From assembly GCA_024688685.1 (NCBI GenBank), contig JAILDX010000008.1, positions 1 through 64,000 of the forward strand: 64,000 nt of DNA, written 5' to 3'. How positions within the stretch are numbered: the first letter of the stretch is position 1; each line of letters begins with the position of its first letter. Origin of the DNA: Saccharofermentans sp. GTDB taxonomy: Bacteria > Bacillota > Clostridia > Saccharofermentanales > Saccharofermentanaceae. Shown in pieces: positions 43,989-54,180 of this stretch. A program made the position numbers and the translations under genes. Under the pieces are notes generated by a model that searched no databases, was not told the DNA's origin, and saw only the letters and a list, made by a program, of their open reading frames with translations.

Positions 43989-44885
43989 CTACACCTTAAT
44001 ATACTTGCGGACAGATATTCCGCTTCCGATCGCACCTATGAACACACCGAAGATAACAACCATTATCAGAAGTGTCCACATAAGGCTTCTCGTATTCACA
44101 AGTGCATAAAAGCTCGTAGGATCAACAGAACCCATCATCTTGTCGTAAATCGCCTTGTAAGCAAATACGGTGATAGTCCATGAAATGATCGCACTGACTA
44201 ATCCTACTATCGCGCCTTCAGTTATATAAGGCATCCTTATATAATTGTTGGTCGCACCTACAAACTTCATTATCTCTATCTCTGATGATCTGGAATAAAC
44301 TGATATCCTGACCATGTTGGAAATAATAAATAGTGATATTACAAAGAGCACAGCGAAAGCCACGACCGTCGCAATATTGACTGCATCCGTCGCCTTTGAG
44401 AGGAACTTCATTACATTGCTTTCCTGCACGATTTTGCTGATCCCGTCGTAAGGTGTGATGGTCGTGATGACTTCATCTGCATCTCTGGGATCCTTAAGCT
44501 GGATGTTGAATGTATAAGGGAGAACCTGATTATAGTCGATCTCATCAAGGAGGGATGATCTGTCGCCCAGGTTTGCCTTGAAAGCATTGTAGTTCTGCTC
44601 GGGACTGTTAAGTGTCCAGTTAGCGATCCTCGTATCTGAGCTCAGAACCTGTGAGATGGTATCCAGCTGTTCCTGCTCACAGTTAAGGACCATATATACT
44701 TCGATGGGAGGCTTCTGACCGAGCTTTCTCATCATATTGCGCGCATTGGTCGCAAAGATGAAGAACGCGCTCATTACCACGAGCATGAGCAGGATCGTCG
44801 TTATCGAAGCCACCGTAACGAGAGGGTGTCTTATGATACCTATAAATCCTTCCTTTACCGAGTTAAAAAATGCTCTTACGCTCAT
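43989..44885 (-). CDS. ftsX: Cell division protein FtsX
   Basis: 298 aa, four TM; KEGFIGIIRHPLVTVASITTILLMLV, VRISVYSRSSEIEIMKFVGATNNYIRMPYITEGAIVGLV. Confidence 0.93.
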   Translation of the reverse strand: MSVRAFFNSVKEGFIGIIRHPLVTVASITTILLMLVVMSAFFIFATNARNMMRKLGQKPPIEVYMVLNCEQEQLDTISQVLSSDTRIANWTLNSPEQNYNAFKANLGDRSSLLDEIDYNQVLPYTFNIQLKDPRDADEVITTITPYDGISKIVQESNVMKFLSKATDAVNIATVVAFAVLFVISLFIISNMVRISVYSRSSEIEIMKFVGATNNYIRMPYITEGAIVGLVSAIISWTITVFAYKAIYDKMMGSVDPTSFYALVNTRSLMWTLLIMVVIFGVFIGAIGSGISVRKYIKV

Positions 44886-46009
44886 TCGTCATCATCCTCA
44901 AGAATATCGAGATCAGGGAACCTTACCTGAGGTGCCCTTACGTTACTCTTTTTATCATTCTTATCTGCTTTGGCTGCCTTAGCCGCCTTCTTCTCAGCTT
45001 TCCTCTCAGCCTTCAGAGCCTTTTTGTCAGGCTTTGTCTCTGCCGGAACTTCTGTTTCCGCTTCTTCGGGAACAGCCTTCAGCTCAGGAACAGACACTTC
45101 TGCAGGTGCTTCCTCAACCTTGCTCTCACCGAAAACAAAGGAATCATCTTCATGCACGATCGGCTTTCTTGCCGCCTGCCTTATGTACTGTTCATCATCG
45201 TAGTCATCGCCATAATCCCTGTCGTCCTCAAATGCCGGATCATCACCGAAGCTGATCGTGACAGGTTCCTGCATTCCTGCAGCTGCCAGCTGTCTGTCAT
45301 CGATGGGAGAAGGTCTTACCGTATCCTCTTCAGATGTATAGCTGCTCCTGTACTCGTCCCTGACTATCCTTCCGTCTTCGACTTCGATAACACGCTGCTT
45401 CATCCTGTCGACCATATTGCTGTCATGTGTACATACGATAACTGTTGTACCGCTCCTGTTAATCTCAAGGAGAAGCGCCATGATGCTCTCGCTCGTCTCA
45501 GGATCGAGGTTGCCGGTAGGCTCGTCAGCTACTATAAGCTTGGGGTTGTTCACCATCGCTCTCGCAATGGCAACTCTCTGCTGCTCACCGCCTGAAAGCT
45601 CCTGCGGATAAGTATTAGCCTTATCCTTAAGGCCTACAACGTTCAGAACGATCTTGACCGCCTGGTTAAGGCTCTTCTTCGGGATTCCGACGACCTCGCC
45701 GACAAAGGCGATATTCTCTTCTACGGTCTTTGTCTCAATAAGTCTGAAATCCTGATATATCATTCCGATGTTGCGGCGGAGAACAGGGATCAGCGCTCTG
45801 GACATATGGGTAATATCGAAATTGTCGATCGTAACCTTGCCTTCTGTCGGATCCTCCTCCTTGGTCATACACTTCAGGAGTGTGGACTTGCCGGAACCTG
45901 ACTTGCCAATAACAAAAACAAACTCTCCGGTCTCTATCTCGAAACTGACCCCCTTAAGGGCCTCTACTCCGGATTTGTATGTTTTTTTGACGTTATAATA
46001 ATGAATCAT
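44882..46009 (-). CDS. ftsE: Cell division ATP-binding protein FtsE with long acidic/Lys-Ala C-terminal extension
   Basis: GKSGSGKSTLLKCMTKEEDPTEGKV, LSGGEQQRVAIARAMVNNPKLIVADEPTGNLDPETS; ~145 extra residues after the ABC domain ending DLDILEDDDE. Confidence 0.93.
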   Translation of the reverse strand: MIHYYNVKKTYKSGVEALKGVSFEIETGEFVFVIGKSGSGKSTLLKCMTKEEDPTEGKVTIDNFDITHMSRALIPVLRRNIGMIYQDFRLIETKTVEENIAFVGEVVGIPKKSLNQAVKIVLNVVGLKDKANTYPQELSGGEQQRVAIARAMVNNPKLIVADEPTGNLDPETSESIMALLLEINRSGTTVIVCTHDSNMVDRMKQRVIEVEDGRIVRDEYRSSYTSEEDTVRPSPIDDRQLAAAGMQEPVTISFGDDPAFEDDRDYGDDYDDEQYIRQAARKPIVHEDDSFVFGESKVEEAPAEVSVPELKAVPEEAETEVPAETKPDKKALKAERKAEKKAAKAAKADKNDKKSNVRAPQVRFPDLDILEDDDE

Positions 46010-46018
46010 TCGCTGCCT

Positions 46019-47125
46019 TTATCTGATCATCTTGTCGTTGCCTTCATCAAGATAATCGATATATGTCCTTACCATAGTTGCCATCTTAAACAGAACGGCA
46101 TCTTCAAATAATCTGAGATCAAGACCTGTCTTGAGCTTGACCTTCTCGAGTCTGTATACAAGCGTATTACGGTGAACAAAGAGTTCACGGCTCGTCTCGG
46201 AACCGTTAAGGTCATTATCAAAGAATGTCTCGATGGTCATCTTTGTCTCTTCATCGAGCTGTTTGTAAGCTTCATCAGGGAATACCTCCTCGATGAACAT
46301 CTCACAAAGGCTTCTCGGGAGCTGATAGATGAGTCTGCCGAGACCCAGCTTATCATATCTCGAGATATGGCTGTCGCTCTCAAAGATCTTGGATACCTTA
46401 AGTGCCGTCATAGCATCACTGTAGGACTTGCTGATCTCCTGGAATGTCCTTACGAGAGAACCGACTGCAACCTTCGCATCACAGCCTTCTGAATTGAGAC
46501 ACGTGAGAAGTGACTTGGATACGTTCTCGATGAAATCATTCCTGGACTCTTCTGTCTCGTATGCTTCCTGCGCATTGACGATAACGATGGACGTTGACTC
46601 ATCCATAGCTATAACATTTGCAATGTCTTCGTCTGTATAGAAGTTCTGAAGGAGTTCAAGAGCATCCGCACCCTTCTCTGCAGTAGTCCTGACTACCATT
46701 ACGAGTCTCGGGATCTTGCACTCGATGTTGAACTCCCTTGCGGTCATGGGGATCTCTTCCCTGATCTCATTATCAAGAAGAACGTTACGGATGAAGATGA
46801 TCTTATCCGCATCTGTTCCTCTCTCCTTGAGAGAGGTCTTGATCCATTCTGACAAAAGCTGAAGTGATACCTTTGCCTCGGGATCATTGCTCTGGATATA
46901 AACGACGTATTTGGGCTGCTCACCGATAAGGATCTTGTGATAAGTCTTATCAGCTGTGCTCAGAAACTGATCATTAGACGTAAGGACTGATCTTACCGAG
47001 GAATCGACAGAATCAGTAATGTCTTCATCTGTAGCTGCGATCACTTTGCCTGTAAGATCGATAACACCTGCACCAAAAGGCAGTATTTCTTTGGCCTGAC
47101 GCATCAATTTCTTAATCTCTTCCAT
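46019..47125 (-). CDS. CdaR/PucR-type transcriptional regulator (C-terminal PucR HTH)
   Basis: N-terminal sugar-diacid-recognition-like region (LPFGAGVIDLTGKVIAATDED) and C-terminal TIETFFDNDLNGSETSRELFVHRNTLVYRLEKVKLKTGLDLR. Confidence 0.85.
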   Translation of the reverse strand: MEEIKKLMRQAKEILPFGAGVIDLTGKVIAATDEDITDSVDSSVRSVLTSNDQFLSTADKTYHKILIGEQPKYVVYIQSNDPEAKVSLQLLSEWIKTSLKERGTDADKIIFIRNVLLDNEIREEIPMTAREFNIECKIPRLVMVVRTTAEKGADALELLQNFYTDEDIANVIAMDESTSIVIVNAQEAYETEESRNDFIENVSKSLLTCLNSEGCDAKVAVGSLVRTFQEISKSYSDAMTALKVSKIFESDSHISRYDKLGLGRLIYQLPRSLCEMFIEEVFPDEAYKQLDEETKMTIETFFDNDLNGSETSRELFVHRNTLVYRLEKVKLKTGLDLRLFEDAVLFKMATMVRTYIDYLDEGNDKMIR

Positions 47126-47214
47126 ATTGTCACCTCGTTCATATCGCAGGTTTGCATACTTGCACTTTTAAATAATATTATTTTAAGAACAAAGACGCAA
47201 GTGAAAAACAAGGC

Positions 47215-47244
47215 AAAAAAGAGCCACTCCCGAAGGAGTGGCTC
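47215..47244 (-). terminator. Rho-independent terminator downstream of the sugar ABC ATPase
   Basis: Minus strand GAGCCACTCC-TTCG-GGAGTGGCTC followed by TTTTTT. Confidence 0.9.
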
Positions 47245-47268
47245 CTGTAATCTTCTGATGAACAGTTA

Positions 47269-48384
47269 TCAGGAAATGATGCTCTGCTCTGTATCCTTGT
47301 CGAAGATGTGGATACGGTTTGTATCGATAGCGAGATCGCAAACCATGCCAACCTGTGACTGGGATGTTGTAGGGTCAACTCTACATGTGAGAGGGAGTGA
47401 ACCGTTAACTGTAACATAGAGATATGTCTCAGCACCAAGCATCTCGACGACGTCAACGTCTGCTTCGAAAGCTGTCTCAGGGTGATCAGTAACGAATGTA
47501 GCTTCGTCTGTGATTGCCTCAGGACGAACACCGAAGATAACTTCCTGACCATCGCGCTCCATAACTTCCTCAACTGCATAACGATCGGGAAGCTTAACTG
47601 TAACGTTCTCGAATGTGATGTAAACATCTGTGCCGTCAACGTTGATCGTAGCATTGATGAAGTTCATAGGAGGCATTCCGATGAATCCTGCAACGAATGT
47701 GTTGATCGGGTTATCGTAGAGCTCCGTAGGAGAATCTACCTGCTGGATGAAACCATCCTTCATAACAACGATACGCGTACCCATTGTCATAGCCTCTGTC
47801 TGGTCATGTGTAACGTATACGAATGTTGTCTTAAGTCTGTGGTGAAGCTTTGTGATCTCGACACGCATCTGAACACGGAGCTTAGCATCCAAGTTGGAGA
47901 GAGGCTCGTCCATAAGGAATACCTTAGGATCACGAACGATAGCACGACCGAGAGCAACACGCTGTCTCTGACCACCGGAGAGAGCCTTAGGCTTTCTCTC
48001 GAGGAGGTGCTCGATCTCAAGGATCTTAGCTGCTTCTGATACACGACGGTCGATCTCTGCCTTAGGCATCTTGCGGAGCTTCAATGCGAAAGCCATGTTG
48101 TCACGTACTGTCATATGAGGATAGAGAGCGTAGTTCTGGAAAACCATCGCGATATCTCTGTCCTTAGGGAGAACGTCATTGATAAGACGATCGTCGATGT
48201 AGATCTCACCTTCGGAGATATCTTCGAGCCCTGCGAGCATACGCAGTGTGGTTGACTTACCGCATCCGGAAGGACCAACGAGGATAACGAACTCCTTGTC
48301 TGCTACTTCAAGATTAAAGTCTGAAACAGCAACAACGCCGCCGTCATACTTCTTGTAAACATGCTGGAAAGATAAACTTGCCAT
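47269..48384 (-). CDS. Sugar ABC transporter ATP-binding protein (UgpC/MsmK/MsmX family)
   Basis: 371 aa; [95 protein letters not shown]-terminal TOBE-like domain. Confidence 0.94.
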   Translation of the reverse strand: MASLSFQHVYKKYDGGVVAVSDFNLEVADKEFVILVGPSGCGKSTTLRMLAGLEDISEGEIYIDDRLINDVLPKDRDIAMVFQNYALYPHMTVRDNMAFALKLRKMPKAEIDRRVSEAAKILEIEHLLERKPKALSGGQRQRVALGRAIVRDPKVFLMDEPLSNLDAKLRVQMRVEITKLHHRLKTTFVYVTHDQTEAMTMGTRIVVMKDGFIQQVDSPTELYDNPINTFVAGFIGMPPMNFINATINVDGTDVYITFENVTVKLPDRYAVEEVMERDGQEVIFGVRPEAITDEATFVTDHPETAFEADVDVVEMLGAETYLYVTVNGSLPLTCRVDPTTSQSQVGMVCDLAIDTNRIHIFDKDTEQSIIS

Positions 48385-48642
48385 TTTTATAAAACCTCCA
48401 ATACGCCGATAAGTCGGCTTTTTTCCTACGGATATACTACCAAAGGGCAGTCTTTCTCTCCATATGACAATGTTGCCAAAAAAAAATATGGGTTTTTGTA
48501 GTTGTTAACTTGGATTTTTGTTTGATTTGCACACGTTCTCTCTGATAATTTGGGCAGTTTACTCAATTTTAGGTATAAAAATACAGTTTTAGCTCTTCCG
48601 ACGGCATTTCAAATCTTATGACAAATTGTACAAATGCGCTAT

Positions 48643-49992
48643 TTATATTATCTTCTTTACCCATTTATATTTCCTATAATGAAGATAAACAGCCGGGAGC
48701 TTGATTATCTCATCAAGGTTGAGGATAAAATACACGACCAGTACAGGAAGATCCAGGACAAACGCACAGAGGGCTCCGATCGGAACGATAAAGAACCACA
48801 TGGTAATACCGTCACATATCATGCCGAACTTTGTATCCCCGCCTGCACTGAATATTCCTCCTATCGTCATCGTGTTGATCGATCTGCCCATTATGTAATA
48901 AGTACACATGACCATCATCCACACAAGATAATGTGCCGCTGTGTCAGTAAGATCAAAGATGGAAAGGATTCCGGGAATAAGGCCGAGGGAAGCGAAACCT
49001 ATGATAAGGCCGCTTATGATCGCCATCTTGCAGAGCCTGCTGCCGTATTCCTTAGCCTTCTCAAGATTGCCTGCTCCGAGTTCGTTGCCAACGAGGATAC
49101 TGCCGCCTGCCGCAAGCGCCCAGCCAAAACTTGAGATGAGATCTTTTACAGTAGTTATTACGGCATTGGCGGCAACGACATCATCACCCATATGTCCTAT
49201 TATTACTGTAACCATATTGAATCCAAGTCCCCAGCTCATAGAGTTGAGGAATACAGGAAGCGCATATTTGAAAAAGATCTTTGCGACCTTCTTTGTCGGG
49301 TGGAACATATACTTAAGCCTGAACTTGATCGTGCATCTCAAAGCAAACACCACGATGATTATCACCAGCGAGACGAAGCACGAGATCGACGTGCCGAGAG
49401 CGGCGCCGTTCGCACCCATAGGCTTGAAGCCGAGCAGTCCGTAGATGAATACCGCATTGAGTACGATGTTCATGAATACCATGATCCCGCTTACGACAGT
49501 GGTGGTCTTGACCATTTCGGCATTCTTCATGATTATCTCGATGACCTGGGCTAGTCCGTTAAACAGATATGAGAAAGCAACTATCCTCAGGTAATTTATT
49601 CCAATCCCTATCAGGACCGGGCTGTCCGTATACATACCCATGACAAGTCCGGGGGCAAAGAATGCCACCCCGAAGAAGATGAGATCGATCGGAACAGTGA
49701 GAAGCAGGACGAGTCCGAAAAGCTTCTCAATGGAATTCTTATCGCCGTCCCCCCAGAGCTGTGCCGCATAGAGACTCGTTCCCTGAACTACCGCGGAAAG
49801 GAACAGGTTGAAGATGAAAAAGAACTGTCCGGCAAGTGATATCGCGGACATGGAATCCTGTCCGATTATTCCGAGCATGATCGTATCGCACACCGGCATA
49901 AGAGCAAACATGAAGTTCTGCAGTGTGATGGGAATAACGATCTTTACAAGTCTCGAGATGAACTCTTTTTTGTCAAAGACTGACTGTGTCAT
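48643..49992 (-). CDS. MATE family efflux transporter
   Basis: 449 aa, ~12 TM; KIVIPITLQNFMFALMPVCDTIMLGIIGQDSMSAISLAGQ; VNSMSWGLGFNMVTVIIGHMGDDVVAANAV. Confidence 0.93.
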   Translation of the reverse strand: MTQSVFDKKEFISRLVKIVIPITLQNFMFALMPVCDTIMLGIIGQDSMSAISLAGQFFFIFNLFLSAVVQGTSLYAAQLWGDGDKNSIEKLFGLVLLLTVPIDLIFFGVAFFAPGLVMGMYTDSPVLIGIGINYLRIVAFSYLFNGLAQVIEIIMKNAEMVKTTTVVSGIMVFMNIVLNAVFIYGLLGFKPMGANGAALGTSISCFVSLVIIIVVFALRCTIKFRLKYMFHPTKKVAKIFFKYALPVFLNSMSWGLGFNMVTVIIGHMGDDVVAANAVITTVKDLISSFGWALAAGGSILVGNELGAGNLEKAKEYGSRLCKMAIISGLIIGFASLGLIPGILSIFDLTDTAAHYLVWMMVMCTYYIMGRSINTMTIGGIFSAGGDTKFGMICDGITMWFFIVPIGALCAFVLDLPVLVVYFILNLDEIIKLPAVYLHYRKYKWVKKII

Positions 49993-50828
49993 TTGATAGG
50001 TTCCTTTGATGGCTTGCCTGCCTGTCTCGGATATCCTGCCGGAGTCTCTTTTACCTTTCTGATGACAACTATAGTTCTGTCAGCATCAGTGCCCGGAAGC
50101 TGAAACTCCTTTACGGTCTCGATCTTTCCTCCGAGAATACCGATAGCTTTCTCTGCATCCTTGAGTTCTTCCTCCATCTTTCCCTTCATAGCGACGAAGC
50201 AGCCGCCCTTTCTTACAAAAGGAAGGCAGTATTCACACAGGACCGGAAGGTTGGCAACAGCTCTTGCAGTTGCTATGTCAAACTTCTCTCTGTACTTCTT
50301 ATCTTTTCCCGCATCTTCCGCACGGCTGTGAACAAACTTAACGTTCTCAAGTCCAAGCTCACGGCAGACATCCTCAAGGAATGCAAGTCTCTTTGCCAGT
50401 GAATCAAGAAGAGTAAGATCAAGATCCGGCTTGTTTATCCTGAGCGGGATACCCGGGAAGCCTGCACCTGTTCCGACATCGATCAGCGACACCTTTCTTC
50501 CCTTTATCTTTGACTGCTCCTCATCAACATATGAAGCGATGGTAAGAGAGTCTATAAAATGCTTCAGAGCAATGCCTTCATCATCAGTAATGGAGGTCAG
50601 GTTCATGACCTTGTTCTTCTCCTTGAGCATCTCGGCATACTTCCTGAAGCTCAGTATTGTCTCTGCAGAAAGGGGCACACAGACCTCGTCCTTGTTCTCA
50701 ACGAGGATCTCCTCAATATCACGTGGTTGTCCCAGATCCATCCTTTTGGGAAGACTCGCCTTTATCTTTGCGATATCGGCTTTTGTAAGCCTCTTGGGAT
50801 GTATCATCTTATCTTCGTTATTACTCAT
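49989..50828 (-). CDS. rsmG: 16S rRNA (guanine527-N7)-methyltransferase
   Basis: MNLTSITDDEGIALKHFIDSLTIASYV, SLIDVGTGAGFPGIPLRINKPDLDLTLLDSLAKRLAFLEDVCRELGLENVKFVHSRAEDAG. Start MSNNEDKMIHPKRL at 50828 preferred over 50981. Confidence 0.94.
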   Translation of the reverse strand: MSNNEDKMIHPKRLTKADIAKIKASLPKRMDLGQPRDIEEILVENKDEVCVPLSAETILSFRKYAEMLKEKNKVMNLTSITDDEGIALKHFIDSLTIASYVDEEQSKIKGRKVSLIDVGTGAGFPGIPLRINKPDLDLTLLDSLAKRLAFLEDVCRELGLENVKFVHSRAEDAGKDKKYREKFDIATARAVANLPVLCEYCLPFVRKGGCFVAMKGKMEEELKDAEKAIGILGGKIETVKEFQLPGTDADRTIVVIRKVKETPAGYPRQAGKPSKEPIK

Positions 50829-52752
50829 TTCCTTTTCTCCTGTACTGCTCAAGATATACCATGAGCACTTCGCAGTCGGCCGGCGATACGCCCGATATCC
50901 TGGACGCCCTTCCGACATTCTCGGGTCTGATCTTTGAAAGCTTCTGCGTAGCCTCCAGACGCAGTCCCCTGATATTCTCATAATCGATATCTGCAGGTAT
51001 CACAGTTGACTCCAGTTTGCTGAATCTCTCTATCTTCTCAAGCTCCAGCTTCAGATATCCCTCATATTTAAGATCGGTCTCAACCAGCCTGATAACGGCC
51101 ACATCCAGCGGTTTCCTGTCAGGATCCACAAGCGTCAGGACTTCATAAGTCACCCCCGGTCTCTTTATCAGATCGGCAAGCGACACACCCGATTTCGGGC
51201 ACTCGTTGCCGCAGGACTCCAGTATCTCCTTCAGCGTCTCCGTGGGGCCGATATGTGTATTCTTCAGTCTGGCCTTCTCTTTCTCCGCATCAGATATCTT
51301 TTTCTCAAACAGAGCAAATCTCTCATCACTGACAAGACCTATCTTGTGACCTGAGGGCGTAAGCCTGATATCAGCGTTGTCCTGCCTCAGGAACAGTCTG
51401 TATTCAGCTCGTGAAGTCATCATGCGGTAGGGCTCGTTCGTTCCCTTCGTAACGAGGTCATCGATCAGGACTCCTATATATCCCATCGATCTGTCGATCA
51501 CGAAAGACTCTCTTCCCAGAACCTTAAGTGCGGCATTGATGCCTGCTACTATTCCCTGGCCTGCAGCCTCCTCATAACCTGATGAACCGTTTATCTGACC
51601 CGCCGTATAGAGTCCTGAAACAATCTTGGATTCCAGCGTCGGGCGGAGTGTCGTCGAATCGATCAGATCGTATTCGATCGCATAGGCACTTCTCTGGATA
51701 ACCGCTTTGGAAAGACCGGGAAGAGATCTTACCATCCTGATCTGTATCTCTTCAGGAAGGCTCGTCGAGAAGCCCTGCAGATACATCTCATTTGTATCCT
51801 TACCCATGGGCTCGATAAAGATCTGGTGTCTGTCCTTATCTGCAAATCTCGCAAACTTGTCTTCGATCGACGGACAGTATCTCGGTCCTATACCCTTTAT
51901 CACTCCGCTGTAGAGCGGGGATCTGTTCATATTACCCTTGATGACATTCTTCGTCTCTTCCGTTGTCCATACAGACCAGCACGGGATCTGTTCCTGAGGG
52001 ACCTTGTATCCGCGCATCTCGTTATCGAAAGAGAACGGAGGGCAGTCACACTCTCCGTCCTGCCTTGTCATCTCGTCTGTATTGATACTCCTGCTGTTGA
52101 CACGAACAGGAGTTCCCGTCTTGAACCTCAGGATGGGTATATTGAGCTTTGCAAGAGATGACGACAGTCCTTCCGATCTCGGAAGGCCGTCAGGTCCGGA
52201 TTCAACAATGACCTCACCCCTGATCGTCCTTGCTTCCATATATGTTCCCGAGCAAATAACAATGGCCTTTGCCTCATATATTCCAAGGCCTTCGGTCATT
52301 ACTCCGCTGACCTCTTTCTCACCGTCATCAGTGAGGAGTTCAGTAATATGCGCCTGTCTTATATCAAGGTTATCAGTATTCTCGAGGAGTTTCTTCATCT
52401 CTACGGAATACCTGCTCCTGTCCATCTGAGCTCTGGGAGAGAACACTGCAGGTCCTTTTGACCTGTTGAGCATCCTTGTCTGGATCGCACATTTATCTGC
52501 GACCTTTCCCATGACTCCGCCAAGCGCATCTATCTCTCTGACGATCTGCCCCTTCGCAGTTCCTCCGATGCTGGGATTGCACGGAAGATTTGCGAGGCTG
52601 TCGAGATGAAGCGTAAAGAGGATCGTCTTCAGTCCGAGATGAGCGCATGCTGCAGCCGCCTCGCAGCCGGCATGCCCGGCACCTACGACGGCAACATCAT
52701 AAGCTCCGGCCTCATAGCTCAGATCTAATGCTTTTGCTTCACTAAGTCTCAT
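50821..52752 (-). CDS. mnmG: tRNA uridine-5-carboxymethylaminomethylation enzyme MnmG (GidA)
   Basis: DVAVVGAGHAGCEAAAACAHLGLKTILFTLHLDSLANLPCNPSIGGTAKGQIVREIDALGG; PCWSVWTTEETKNVI. Confidence 0.96.
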   Translation of the reverse strand: MRLSEAKALDLSYEAGAYDVAVVGAGHAGCEAAAACAHLGLKTILFTLHLDSLANLPCNPSIGGTAKGQIVREIDALGGVMGKVADKCAIQTRMLNRSKGPAVFSPRAQMDRSRYSVEMKKLLENTDNLDIRQAHITELLTDDGEKEVSGVMTEGLGIYEAKAIVICSGTYMEARTIRGEVIVESGPDGLPRSEGLSSSLAKLNIPILRFKTGTPVRVNSRSINTDEMTRQDGECDCPPFSFDNEMRGYKVPQEQIPCWSVWTTEETKNVIKGNMNRSPLYSGVIKGIGPRYCPSIEDKFARFADKDRHQIFIEPMGKDTNEMYLQGFSTSLPEEIQIRMVRSLPGLSKAVIQRSAYAIEYDLIDSTTLRPTLESKIVSGLYTAGQINGSSGYEEAAGQGIVAGINAALKVLGRESFVIDRSMGYIGVLIDDLVTKGTNEPYRMMTSRAEYRLFLRQDNADIRLTPSGHKIGLVSDERFALFEKKISDAEKEKARLKNTHIGPTETLKEILESCGNECPKSGVSLADLIKRPGVTYEVLTLVDPDRKPLDVAVIRLVETDLKYEGYLKLELEKIERFSKLESTVIPADIDYENIRGLRLEATQKLSKIRPENVGRASRISGVSPADCEVLMVYLEQYRRKGNE

Positions 52753-54180
52753 TTATTTACCTATACAGAATCTGTCAAATATTGTCTTTGCAAGATCTGC
52801 AGATACAGTCTTGCCTGATATCTCACCCGTCTTGTCGAGAGCCGCTCTCACGATCGACGAAACAACATCGAGTCCTTCTCCCTTATCAAGAGCCGTGACT
52901 GCTGTTCTCAGTATACCGAGAGCACTGTCGAGTGTCTCATAATGACGTCTGTTCGTTATCACCAGCCCGCCGTCAGATACACCCGCATTATCGTAATGCG
53001 CCTTGATCGCTTTGCGCACTTCTTCTACATTTGTCCCGTCCGAAGCCGATATCGGGATAAACGATGAGGCTCCGTATCTCCTGCCGATCTCTCTTATCTC
53101 CTCCTCACCGGGATTGGAACCCAGATCAGATTTGTTGAAAAGAACTATCAGCTCAGCATCTTCTCTTATCTTTGCCCTTACATCGTGGAGCTGGTCTGAT
53201 ACCTGCTTAACGGTAGTATCAGGCGAAACCAGATAGAACACGATATCAGATTTTCCGTATTCCCTTATAGCTCTCTCAACGCCGAGGGCTTCTATTCTGT
53301 CGCTGCTCTTTGTGATGCCTGCAGTATCCGTAAGAATGACAGGAACTCCATAAATATCACATACGGCTTCGATCGTATCAGTCGTCGTTCCTGATATATC
53401 CGTGACGATCGATCTGTCATAACCTGCTATCGAGTTTAGAAGCGTGCTCTTTCCGCTGTTCGGAATGCCTGTAAAGGACACCTTCATCTTCTCTGAAAGC
53501 ATTCTTCCCTTGCGGTATGAAAGGACGATCCTCTCAAGTTCGGCAACCGAATCATTCAGGATTCCGGATACCTTTACTCTTGTATCGTCATCAGGAGAAT
53601 CATCGTCATCGAAATCAACGGCCATCTCGATCATTGCCATCATCTCATAGAGATCATTCTCTATCTTATCGGTTCTCTTTGCCAGAGCACCTTCTGAGAT
53701 GATATTTGCCGCCCTTAGTTCCTCACTGGAATCAGATGCGATTATGTCCATTACTGCTTCAGCAGATGACAGGCTCATCTTGCCGTTCATAAACGCTGTT
53801 TTTGTAAACTCACCGGGACCTGCAGCCCTTATACCAAGCCTGTAGAGAATATCAAGGATCTCCTTCTTTACCTCCGGAGAACCGTGACATGATATCTCCA
53901 CCATCTCATCACCCGTATAGGAGAATGGCGCTTCAAATCTTGTTATTACGACCTTATCTACTGATACTCCGGTATCGGGGTCTCTAAGATCAGCAAAGCA
54001 GCACGTGTATCCCGGGAGCTCTGATACTTTCCCATAACCGCCGCTGCTTCTGATTATCTTTACTGATCTGTCGATCGACTTCGCTGCACCGTTCCCGGAT
54101 ATACGGATAACGGCGATCCCCGATGTGCCGGCCGGAGTGGATACGGCACAAAACAGTTCGTCCGCTGAGCCGGTCATCAC
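52753..54180 (-). CDS. mnmE: tRNA modification GTPase MnmE (TrmE)
   Basis: AVSTPAGTSGIAVIRISG, GEFTKTAFMNGKMSLSSAEAVMDII, FTGIPNSGKSTLLNSIAGYDRSIVTDISGTTTDTIE, C-terminal FCIGK. Confidence 0.96.
   Translation of the reverse strand: MMTGSADELFCAVSTPAGTSGIAVIRISGNGAAKSIDRSVKIIRSSGGYGKVSELPGYTCCFADLRDPDTGVSVDKVVITRFEAPFSYTGDEMVEISCHGSPEVKKEILDILYRLGIRAAGPGEFTKTAFMNGKMSLSSAEAVMDIIASDSSEELRAANIISEGALAKRTDKIENDLYEMMAMIEMAVDFDDDDSPDDDTRVKVSGILNDSVAELERIVLSYRKGRMLSEKMKVSFTGIPNSGKSTLLNSIAGYDRSIVTDISGTTTDTIEAVCDIYGVPVILTDTAGITKSSDRIEALGVERAIREYGKSDIVFYLVSPDTTVKQVSDQLHDVRAKIREDAELIVLFNKSDLGSNPGEEEIREIGRRYGASSFIPISASDGTNVEEVRKAIKAHYDNAGVSDGGLVITNRRHYETLDSALGILRTAVTALDKGEGLDVVSSIVRAALDKTGEISGKTVSADLAKTIFDRFCIGK

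Noticed and set aside
44870-45595. 241-aa plus-strand ORF opposite ftsE
   Set aside because: Shadow of the Lys/Ala and Asp/Glu rich ftsE tail; no independent coding evidence.
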